Shown: positions 47,180 through 59,100 of the stretch, piece by piece
Layout: each line of letters begins with the position of its first letter
How positions within the stretch are numbered: position 1 is the stretch's first letter
From: Dendrophyllia cribrosa
Lineage: Eukaryota; Cnidaria; Anthozoa; Scleractinia; Dendrophylliidae
NCBI GenBank assembly: GCA_024195265.1
Contig: JAJLRJ010000014.1
Location: 14,572,459 to 14,636,458, forward strand
Direction: 5' to 3'
Length of the DNA stretch: 64,000 nucleotides
Notes under the pieces: model-generated
Told to the model about the DNA's origin: nothing
Database searches by the model: none
Seen by the model: the letters and a program-made list of their open reading frames with translations, nothing else
Made by a program: the position numbers and the translations under genes

Positions 47180-50100
47180 GTAAATGATTTAAATGGAAGA
47201 GCAGCGATATCTTAATAAGGGATATCTCTCCCGTGTTTGTTAGAAGTTCCCGCCAATTAGTCTTTCCTGAGGCAAAAGCTCGAGTCATTTATTGTGGTTA
47301 CGAGTCTGTGGAGGGAATCCAAAAGTGTGACCATGCAAGTGAAAGCTACCGAGCAGCTCTTTCAAGCGGTTTATCTTATTTTTGCTTATTATTTTGCACA
47401 CAGCCTTTGTTATCGGTTTGATTTTGGACATTCATGGAAGTAAAATATTTCATTCACCAAACCACTGTTTTTATTTTTAATCAGGAAACATCCAACTTCA
47501 ATCAAAGTCTTACACGGGCCAACAAGCCTTCATAAAAAAGAATTCATTTAATTTCCGCACATTTGGAAATGTATCTAGCCTGGAAAACTGCGTGGATTTT
47601 TGCTGCAGAGATGACACCTGTGAGTTGGCTATTTTCTCGAGAGGGTTTCACTGTTTTGGTGTGTCCTGCTCCGAACATAAACTCTGCCATAAAATACTGG
47701 ATCGCTTGTTAATGGACGATGAAAGAGAATTGCAACGGAGATCGACAATTACAGGTAAAATATTGCGGACTGTAGTTTGCTGAAATAACCATTTTAATTT
47801 CAGAATCAAAGCTTAAGTCACGTGAGTTTATTGAGTTCGTGGGTAAAATCTTAACAGTGGTGGCATCTAAATACAACCTCTGATCCAGCAAAAGCTTCCT
47901 ATGGCTTTGTTTACTGGGTTTTTTATAATTTATAAAGTAAAATTTTGGATTTTCTTGAATTTTGTCCTGTTATCGGTCGCTTTTGGAAGTAAAATGTTTA
48001 AAATAACAAATCTATTTATAACAACATGTATTCTCCCAAGCACATGCTGCAGTGAAGGCAAGACTGACTGCTTAAACCCGAATGATTTGTGTGTGCATTA
48101 TGTGGTCAAATTCTCCCAAAACAAAATCTCACATTTACGTTTCCTATGACTTTTTTGTTAGAAATTAAATATAGTACCAAATTAATTCTTTTTCCCCTGA
48201 TGTAACTTTTCTTGTACGTAAAAACAGTCGGGATGATCTTATCCGTGGGGCGTTTTATCTTATGGAGCTTCAGATTGACAATTTCATAGTTAAATTGTTT
48301 CCAATAAATTGTGTTCGATTTGTTTTATTTCTGGTCAATTTTAGTAGTAGTTAATTTGTTTTGGATAAATTATGTTCAATTTATCGCTTTGGACTAGGAG
48401 CGTTTTCTCCGTGATAAAGTGTGGACATCGTTTCCTATGCATTAGATATTTCCCAATTGCAATAGAGAATGAAAAAGTCCATGTTTAATAATTTCTGAAA
48501 AATTGGACTTGAAGTGTGATCTTTCTAACTGATCTAGAGAAAAATTAGCTCTTTGAGATTTTAATTTATTAACCCTTAAACTGTTCGCGGACTTGCAATG
48601 TTTGTACTATTCTTATTTCACAAATTGCAGAAAAGTATACACGAACTTTTCTGCTTTTTAACTGTACAAATTCAATTATATACAGTTGATTATTTTGTTC
48701 ACTGTTCGTTTGTTCACCAAATAATTATTTTTTCTTAGTATACAAGCCCAGAGCTGGTAAATGAGCCTGGGTCTTCTTGAAATCGGTTTTACTCTTTTCT
48801 AGTCGATTTGGGCAATTTTATTGTTGACAAATTGTTTTGGAGGTTCACTACACTTAGTTTAAGCGAATAAAGAAAAGCATTATTTCGAAACGCAAATTGT
48901 TTAGAAAGGGATCTTTGAATCTGGTTAATTTTATATAACTTGAGCCATCAATCGGTCAACCATCAACGTTTTTCTTATGGTTATCAACTTTGCCTTAGAC
49001 TGTCCTTGACTAATTGTTGATTGCAAGTCAAGCCTCTAACCATAATTTTCACAAATGGCTTAATTAAACTAGAGTGTATAAATTAACGAGGTGCTAAGCT
49101 ATGTAGTGAATCTAAGGAGCGTAAAATGTTTTAAAAGTTCCGCGGTGGTTGTTACAGGTGGCTCTATAGAAGTGTCTGTCAACGAACACCAAAAAATATT
49201 TTCCTTTTCACCTTTATCAAACCAAGCGATTATGAACCAAGCCATGATTTCCAAACGCAAAACAGACTTTCATGGCAAGTAGTTCTCGAAGCTTTATTAT
49301 TACGCTAGTTTTAAGGTATTACGTATAAAACGAATAAAGAACAAGTTGCTTCAACAGCCATTAAAATCAAAAGAATTAATCTATTTGGAGCGATCGTTTT
49401 GAACTGACGTCAGCCGGATTTGGTTGGATACTTCATTTTTAGTTGAAACGCGTGGTTCGCTTTAGGCCGATGGAATCTCTGGTTGGTGTCCTGTAGTTGC
49501 CTAGCAACAAAACCTTGACAAAGCTCAAATTGACGTCACCCAGTGTGACGAGCGACCCAGGAACGAGAATGTCTCAACTTCAAATTTCGGGGCCATTGTG
49601 GCCATGCAACCCTAACCTTTCCAGTTAAACCAGAAATTCCATTTCTCCCTCTCCCGTTGCTAAAAGTTTGCGGTGCACCCTCCCCCGTGCTTTGCGAGAT
49701 TCTGCAAGACACGTTTTTCTAGTAGTTATTGAACAATATATTGAACGGTAACCATCTTAATTCAATTCTGGTTGAAAGCGTTGGTCGACCAACCAGCCGA
49801 AAATAGTTGACGCAAAAATTGAAGATCTTCTTTGCAACGACTAAAGCGAATGATACACGGTTGCGGTTGTGAATGAGTAGAAAACACATTCAACATTGTA
49901 AAACGATTGACTGAAGTCGTTCAACAAGTTTAAACTTGTTGAACGGAATAGAGCCTGCCTCTAATTTCGTTCAACAACGTTCAACTTGTTAAATGGCCTA
50001 TTTCAAAATTCGACATGGCATGATACACTGTTCAACATCTGATGGACAGCCGTTGCAACATGTGTTGATCAACAAATGTTAAATAGCAGATGTTGTGTAT

Positions 50101-53100
50101 CATAGGCTTAAGTTGCTTGTAAAACTTATTGGACGATTTTTCACCCATGAATCTTTTATCCGCTGTTCACAGATACATTCATCTAATACATTTTCACCTT
50201 CACTAAAAACTAGTTTTGATGCTGCTTTCTAGCATATCATTACCACTGTTTATTGTGCACCTTTAGGAACCAAAGATTTTATCAGACACACTTCACAAGT
50301 AGCCAACCCAAGATGTCCGCAACGGTTTGTACCCAGTTTTCACGTTCTTCTTCTGGGCACCAGTACTCCACGGGCGTTTCATAAACTTCGCGCGCAGTCA
50401 ATAGATGCCAACCAATGCAGTGCTCAGTGCTTTAGGTCACGTGACTGCTTGCTATCTTTCATCGAAGACGACGAATGTTATGGCGTAACCGGGTATCAAG
50501 CTGGGGTTAACGGTACAAAGCGAGTAGAAGAACCCAGAATTGGTTTGCAAGTTGCCGTAATTGATAGAAATAAAGGTAAGCCACATTAACAATAGAGAAA
50601 GCGTTTGGTTTTGTTAAAATTCATTCTAAGGCTCTCATGCAAACCATTCATTTGCTGCAACAAAATGCTAACGCATGTAGGCAAATTAATTAGCTATTAA
50701 ACAAAGTTTAAGAAAGTATATTGTTAACGCTTGTATATTTTAACGACTCCTTGATCACGTGTCGTGATTGTCTTGGGTAAACATTTGACTGATTCATAGT
50801 TTCACTAACTTGCCCACCGTTGCAACACAGCCGCTAAATTTGGAAACTAAATAATCACTGTCTTTTGTTACCATGGTTACAGAGGTATCCAGAAGCTTGG
50901 ACGATGATGACGAAGACCCGGATGAACTGGGTTCAGATGACGTGGACAATGGTGCACCTGCTGCTAAGCAGGAGGTCGCCAGTTTACAATCACAATCAAA
51001 GCCTCAACAGACTGTGAATGAGCTCCCTGTAAAAAAGATGCAGAAGAAACTTCAAACCTCTCGGAATAGCAAGGTTTCATTTGCATCGACGAATTCAACT
51101 GAGGGAAAGAAAAATGACAAGTTTGCAAAAAAGAAACACACTTCCAGGCCGACAAAAGAAGCGAAAATAACATCAGTATCTCTTGCACACCTCAGTTCCA
51201 AATCACATGGTTTACATCAGAACGTTCACTTAAAGCTATCAAGTGAAAAGGGTATCATAAGACAGAATAAAACACTGCCACCCACTAAAGACAGTTTTTC
51301 TCACCTTACGACTGCGAACATAGCATTAGGTCCGAGTGGAACTGTTCAACATGCATCGGAACACTCAGATGTTGTACCTGAAGGGTCAAACAGGGTGAGA
51401 TCCACTAAGAACTTTACGACATTCAAACCAACAGGAAAACGTAAGACCACTAGACAAAATCGAGGAAACCAAAGACCTCAGACTAAGGAACATTTTAATG
51501 AAACACAAGATGTTAACTATCTTGATCGAGCAGTTACTAGTGGAGAAGTCAAAGGATCGCAAAAGAACCAGAAGGATAATTTTAAACGTCTTACTACATA
51601 TTCTGCAAAACAAGGAATTGTTCCACGCTTTTCAGAAGAAATGAAGGAAGGCGGCTCTCAAGAGCATGATAGCAGCACTAATAGAAATGACGAAGATTTG
51701 AGTGGTGATGATAATATGAGTGGTGATAGTGATTCAAGTGGAGATGGGCATCCAAGCAGAGGCGTTAAAGATTCGAGTGAACGTGACAAGGATGTGAGTA
51801 GAGAGAATGAGGAATGGAGCGAAGCCGATAACGATTTAAGTAGCGGGAGTAAGGATATAAGTGGAGATGGCGACTTAAGTGGAGATGGGCATACAAGTGG
51901 AGCCATTAAAGATTCGAGTAAAAGTGACAAGGATGTGAGTGGAGAGGATGAAGACTGGGGTGAAGCCGATAACGATTTAAGTAGCGGGAGTAAGGATATA
52001 AGTGGAGATGGCAACTTAAGTGGAGATGGGCATACAAGTGGAGCCATGAAAGATTCGAGTAAAAGTGACAAGGATGTGAGTGGAGAGGATGAAGACTGGG
52101 GTGAAGCCGATAACGATTTAAGTAGCGGGAGTAAGGATATAAGGGGAGATGGCAACTTAAGTGGAGATGGGCATACAAGCAGAGCCGTCAAAGATTCGAG
52201 TGAACGTGACAAGGATGTGAGTGGAGAGGATGAGGAATGGAGCGAAGCCGATAACGATTTAAGTAGCGGAAGTAAGGATATAAGGGGAGATGGCAACTTA
52301 AGTGGAAATGGGCATACAAGTGGAGCCATTAAAGATTCGAGTAAAAGTGACAAGGATGTGAGTGGAGAGGATGAAGACTGGGGCGAAGGCGATAATGATT
52401 TAAGTAGCGGGGGTAAGGACATAAGTGGAGATGATAACGTAAGTGGAGATGGAGACTTAAGTGGAGATGGGCATACAAGTGGAGCTGTTAAAAGTGACAA
52501 AGATGTGAGTGGAGAGGGTGAAGACTTGGGCGAAGCTGATAACGATTTAAGTGGAGGTGGTAAGGACACAAGTGGAGGCGACAAACATTTCAGTGGAAGC
52601 GATGGACATTTCAGTGGAGACTTTCACAGCATAGAGAGGACGAGTTACAATGTAAACCAACATCAAAAAATTGCATGGAAAGACAAAGCACACAAACCTA
52701 GAAAGATAGTTAATGTGAACCACCTTGGTTCGGGCAATAAAGAAAGTGGTAAGCGTAAAGGAGGTCACAATTTACTCCAGAAGAAAACATATGTAAGGAA
52801 GAATATAGAGAAGGAAAAGGAAATTCATCTTGTTGAAGATCTAGATGACCTTGGGTCGGATAATGATGACAGTAAAAGGACATCAAGAAAAGTGGTGAAT
52901 TTACCTCAAGAAACTAATGCTTCAAAGGCGATAAGGAACAGTAAAAAGGCCGCCAGTAAGGGTATTAAATCCAAAAAAGAAGGCAAATCAAGGAAGGAAA
53001 GTGATCTTGTTGAAGATCCGGATGATCTTGGATCAGATGATGATGAAAATGAAAGGACGTCGAAAAAAGTTGCGAATTTGACTCAAAAAACTAGCATTTC

Positions 53101-56100
53101 TAATACGATAAAGAAAGGAAAAACGGCATACAACAAGCATCTAAAATCCAAAAAAGAAGGCAAGTCAAGAGGGAAAATTGATCTTATTGAGGATCCGGAT
53201 GATCTTGGATCAGACGATAGTGACAGTGAAAGGACGTCAAAAAAAGTTGGCAATTTGCATACAACAACTAACATTTCAAAGACGATAAAGACAGGAAAAA
53301 AAGCAGACAATAAGCATCTAAAATCGAACAAAGAAGTTAACACAAGAAAGACAGTAGATCTTGTTGAAGATCTAGATGATCTTGCTTCAGATGACGACGA
53401 GAATGTTAAGAGTAAACTAGGAAAACACAGCAAAGTGACCCCGCGAAAATATGTGAGATTGCGTCAAACGATTAACCCTGAGAACTCTACTTTTTCGAAC
53501 ACTATAAAGAATGGACACCAAAAGTCCAACAAAGAAGGAAAGACAACGAAAATTGACCTTCTTGAAGATCTGGATGACCTCGGATCAGATGACAATGACG
53601 GTGTTAGAACTAAAGAAGAACAACTTACATCAATAAAAAGTGCGAGTTTGACCCCAAGATCTAACAACGTGTCAGTAAATAACAATTCAAAGGTTTACAA
53701 TGAGCAACTGAAATCTAGTAGTGGAAAGATGCATTCAAAGGCACGGGACAAGAATGCGAAACAGGCATCCAGTATTTCCGTGAAAGTGATAGGAAAACCC
53801 AAGGGCAGTGCTAATAAATTGCAAAGTGTTTCAACTATCCAATCATGGACTAATCATTCAGGTTTCAAAAGCCATGTTGTCAATCATAAGGCCAAACCTG
53901 TAGGCAAAACACTTGTCAAAGACAGTGCCAAGAATGAGAGTGGTCGAATAACGGAACATGATGTAAAGAAGGCAGGAAGAAAGCAACAAATTACAAGCAA
54001 TGGAAATAGGACGACTAAACATGAGAATGCGCTTAAGCAACCAACAGTAATGACTTCAACGTCAACAAAAGAGAAATACACCCAGCAGTCTGGTATCAAA
54101 AAGTCCATTCGGCCAAGTTTAAAAAATATCACTTACACTGTCAATAAGAGCACAGAGTCTGCCCAATCCAACAAAGTTGGTCATCATGACCAAACCATCA
54201 GCAGAAAATCTAAAAAAACAACAAACGTTCCGCCGTCAAGTGTCAAACTCAAGGATATATCTAATACCCGTCCACACAAAACTTCTGTAACAAACAGCAG
54301 CAAGGCAATGATACAACAGACTCAGAGGAAGAGCAATACCAGCGTAAAAGGACATTTAACTGGCACAACGCACCTTAAGTCTACACTTGAAGCAAGCACA
54401 GAAAAATCGATTTATAAGGATAAAAACATGAAAAATCAACTTACGAAGTTGGTGAAATCAAGCAAGGTCCAAGGAAATGACAGCTTGCAAAGTAAGGAAA
54501 CTCTAAAACAGAGGAAAATGCCATCCAAAGTACAAGGTCACCACAAGTTGGAAAATCATAGTAAATTTGCTCCTGAGAAAAGTAAAACGAATCCTTACAC
54601 ATCTCCCTCCCGATTTGGGGGCATAGATGACCTTATGAAGTATGCACATCGCAAAGGGTCTGAAAAACGTCAGCCATTCGTGAACCATCAAGTTGGACGT
54701 TTTGTGCCTACCACGAAAAAAGTGGCATCTGTTACAATTACCTCTCGGCGGCAGAGTCATAAAAAGACTTCGACAAATCGCAATGAAACAATGCAAAAGC
54801 AACGCCAAATGACTGTTCGTCCGACTGCTACGACGGTATTTCATTCCTTGAAGAAAGATAAGGCTATGCCCAAGAAAAGGCCAAACATTCGTCAATTGCC
54901 ATCTGCTGAACTCGGGACTCGGTTTCAAGCATCGTTAAAAGACAACGGTTCCTTTCCATTTCTCCCAACGCTTTCTCCCGATGTCCATCCAAAAATTAAA
55001 GAAACAAATTTGTCGGTAGGAGATCACGGTAACTCTAACAAGACACCCCTTTTACTTAAACAACGCAGTAACGACCATGCCTTGGGTAAGAAAGACGGGT
55101 TCTTGTCTCATTTTCATAAAGATATCAACGGCAGTGATGGTATTGACTTTTCTGTTAAATCTAACGGAAATCGCCACAAAAGAAAACACTCCAAACAAGA
55201 TTTGTCGATTGATTTGGAAGATTTAGGGGATGCCGATTTTGATATAATGATGTCAAACGATATTCCACACAAAGATTTGCCTAAAAAGAAGAAGGGTAAA
55301 CAAAGGGGTCATAAGCACACAGCTAACACCAAAGAAAAACAACGTGACGCAAAATCTGACAGAATTGGAAAGAAGAAAAACAAGAAAAGGGAAGACAAAA
55401 AGAATAGAGGAAAAGAGGACGGTGAAGATTCCCAACAGAGTACTGATACTCGCCACTCCTCGCACCGACACAAAAAAATAATGAGTGACGTCAGTGACCG
55501 GAAACATCGTCATCATCATCATGAAAAAAATGATAATGGTGCTGACAACGACGACGATGATGAAGCGCATGCTTCGAATGACGCAGGAAAAAGTAGCAAA
55601 TATGATGAAAAGAAGTCGCATCATCGCAGTAAACATGGTAAATCAAATGATGCGGATGATAAGGATAGTGAAAGCGGGCATCATCATAAGAAACACAGGC
55701 ACCAAGCCAAAACGATTGAAAAGGATGATAACAACAATGATAACGATGATGAAAAAAGTGATGATGATGGCAAAAGTGGTAGAAGTGATAATGAAAAGAA
55801 AAAGTTCCACAAACACAAAGAGAAGAACCATCACGAGGCCAAAAACGACGATGAATCAGTGGACGATGAAAAAGCGCAACACCGTCACCATCGCAGTCAT
55901 AAAACACATAAAAAGAAATATGATAATAATGATTGGGTGGGAAAGATCATTCCTGGGAAAGTAAAAATTACTTACGAAGACGACGATGACACAACGCGAC
56001 ATCACCAACATAAGGTTCGAGACGAGAAGAAAATGAATCATCATAAACGAAAACACAATTTGGAGGTAGATAAAAATCGCGAAGATGTCAGCAAGGAAAC

Positions 56101-59100
56101 TGAAGGTAGAAAAAGTCACAGCCATTCTCATCATAAACATTATGTAGAAGGTGAAGATTATAACAAGCACGAAAAACACGTAACACACCGCAAAAATGTA
56201 GACGAAGATGATTCAGAAGGAAACAAAAATGCCAAAAATAGAGACAATGAAGAAAAGCAAGAACATGCAGAGAAAAAAACTGATGTGAACTACGAGGCAA
56301 TTAAAGTAGGTCGGCATAGGTTTGTTCACCATAAAGATGAAGAGAGTCATCATGAAGAAAAGGACGAAGACAACCATCAGCCTGATGATGACAGTGACAG
56401 TGACGATGATAATTCGCGGAAAAGAAAAAACCATAACAAAGATGATGATCACGATGAAAATGAAAAGAGTGACGACAATGACGAGGATGAAAAAGGAAGT
56501 GCAGATGGCGATGATGAGAAAGATGACCGTCCGAGTAAAGAAATAAAGAAGAATCGGGTTGTTATAGGCGAAGATTCGGAAAACGAAGATGAAGATGACG
56601 AAAAACATTCAGAAGAAAGTGAAAGAGGACATCATGGACACAGACACGAGAATGAACGTAACGGCGATGAACGGGAAGACGAAAGGCATCATTTAGACGA
56701 TCAGTATCATGACAAGCATCATAAATCCACTCTTCATAAAAGACATAAACACCATAGGCATTGGAAATCAAAACATCGTGAATCCGATTATCAATCTAAA
56801 GAAGCAGAAAATGATGGTGATAATGATCATGAAGGTGATGGTGAGGCATATAAAAGAAGACGGAACTTCAGAAAATCGTTTATTTACCACAAGAAAAAGG
56901 CTGAAGAGCAACGATCAAGAGGTCACCATGATACTGAGAGGGAGAAAAAAGAGCAACAAGATCATGACGTGAACTCTGAATACAATAATGAAGACCACGA
57001 TCGAGAATTTTACGTTGATGAACAACATTCGCACCCCAGCCGTCATCATCGTCATCATCACTTAAGACCTCCTATCGACAAACAGAGAAAGGAAAACGAT
57101 GAAGAACGATACGAACCAGATGATGTTAAGTATCATCACGAGAGACAACACGATGAGCAAGTAAGCTTTCGAAGGCATCACCATCTGAAAGAACACAGGC
57201 CGAAAGAATCAGAAAACAAGTACAGACATTTTCAACGGGAAAAGGAGGGACGTCACGATGATTACATCTCTCATGAAGATGAAGAAAAGAAATGGAAATT
57301 CAATCAGGAACAGCATGATGGAGATTTTGATGAAACTTCACATCAACGTGACGATCAAGACTCGTACGTTCAACGCTTTATGGGAGAAGATAAGCCTAGT
57401 GAACATCATCGTCATCATCATAATCATCAAGAATATAAGGAACGTCGCAAATTTAAACCATGGCACAGAAGATGGAAGAATCGTCACCACTACCACAATA
57501 ATGAGGAGCAGGGATACGAGGACTCGGGTGGTTTATTTCACTCCTCATCATGGATTCCAAATGAAAATTACGATGATGATGACTTTTATGGCGGAGAAGG
57601 TAATCATGAAAGAAAGAAGCATCGAAAGAAACACCGTAAATACAAGAGCCGCAAAGACAGGCAAAGTTATGAATACTGGGCGTACGGAAACCAGAATCCG
57701 TACTATTATGATTACAAATACCACAAGTATCGATCCCGGTATGAAAATTATCCACCGCAGCCCAGTCCTAGCTACGACTGGCATAACAGGTACAGAGGAG
57801 GTTACGATCAATGGAAACCAAAGCCTAAACAGTGGTATGCAGACTCTCAACAATGGGATAGGAAGGGGTCATGGCGACACCATCCAAAACGGCAACAATT
57901 CCATGAGTACAGGCCAACGGGATACCGGTGGAACAAGTTTTACGACAACAACGGCGATGATCGAGTTATAAATCAACCCAAACCCACCTCATACCCGAGT
58001 TTTCCGTCGACCTTTTTGCCACCAACCAACCCAAGATGGCAAAGACCCGATGCAACGCAGAAAGGGTTTAGAGGAGACAACTGGCCTCCTGCTCAAAATC
58101 GGGGCCTCGGTAAACATTACCAAGACTGGAGTGAGAATGGACTGTCTGGTCCATTGAATCAGGGTACAAGAACAATAGGTCCACAGCAGCATTCACCATC
58201 TGCTTTTCAACCCCAACCGAACCCTGATGCTGTCAAGCCAGGTGACCAAACGCAGCCTGTAGGAGTACAATCAAAGTATGTTCCTCCTGCTTCTCAACAA
58301 GAACCAAATCGAGTTGATAACAAGACAAGGTTCCGCCCAACGGTTCGGCGGCAGTATTCAGCGACTCCACCCGCCAAAGTGTTAAGCGCACCAAGTAATA
58401 TTGCACATATCAAGAATATTATGGATACTTTGAACGCGCCTTCTCCGGCTACAGATGGCCAGCACCCAGGCAGTGTTCCAAGCCATGTTCAGAATAAGAC
58501 AAATATTAAAAACAGTCTTAATGTCACCAGCAGTGAGCAGAATGAAGATAGTAAACGTCTGAATGGCTTTTTCAAAGAAGAGAGTGCAGGGAAGAAGTCG
58601 GACATTTTACGGCCTGTGAACAGTAGCAAAGGACAGCCTACAAATAATGCTTCAGGTAAATGAGACTCTGATAACTGATTTAGACGGTGCTTCTTTTAAT
58701 TACGACTGCAGCGTATCATATGCGACAATCGTAAGCATGTCGCATGCGACGATCGTAAGTCTGTCGCATTGTCGAAAAGTTGTACCATCTAAATCGGCCC
58801 TAACGATGCATATAATATGTGTAAACGTATGAAATTTGAAAAGTAAAAAAATAGTAATTACCTAACAACAATGATAGGTATTGTAAATCTTTTTCGCTTA
58901 CAGTGTTTCGAACTCCTTTGTTATTTTCTTACATTTCTTCCTTCGAGCTCAAACCTCGGCTGCAAAGTTTTCAAAAGCCATCCACCTTTGATTTCTGATG
59001 GGAGGATATTTTAACCTTCACTTCATCACTGAGTACTGCTCTTCCCCAAATAGAGCTCTTTTTCTTTTCCAAGTTGTTAGCGTTACAATTATAGCGTTGC

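Noticed and set aside
46914..47288. 124-residue minus-strand frame over exon 1 of the adhesion GPCR
   Set aside because: The plus strand gives a clear signal peptide with a phase-matched donor; the minus-strand frame has no support.
47901..48149. Frame with hydrophobic start and Cys-rich end in intron 2 of the adhesion GPCR
   Set aside because: Its first part is a decayed MITE core. The Cys stretch (TCCSEGKTDCLNPNDLC) lacks convincing splice sites and matches no neighbour phase.
51658..52584. 308-residue open frame on the minus strand rich in Ser/Pro/Leu
   Set aside because: It is the antisense of the Ser-Gly-Asp repeats in exon 4; the repeat composition removes stop codons on the reverse strand. 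It has no start context or splice support.
55253..57971. Several long frames on both strands overlapping the His-rich tract (Met/Lys/Thr-rich or Phe/Ile/Val-rich)
   Set aside because: They are frame-shifted or reverse readings of GAT/CAT triplet runs. The main frame is fixed by matching splice phases on both sides.
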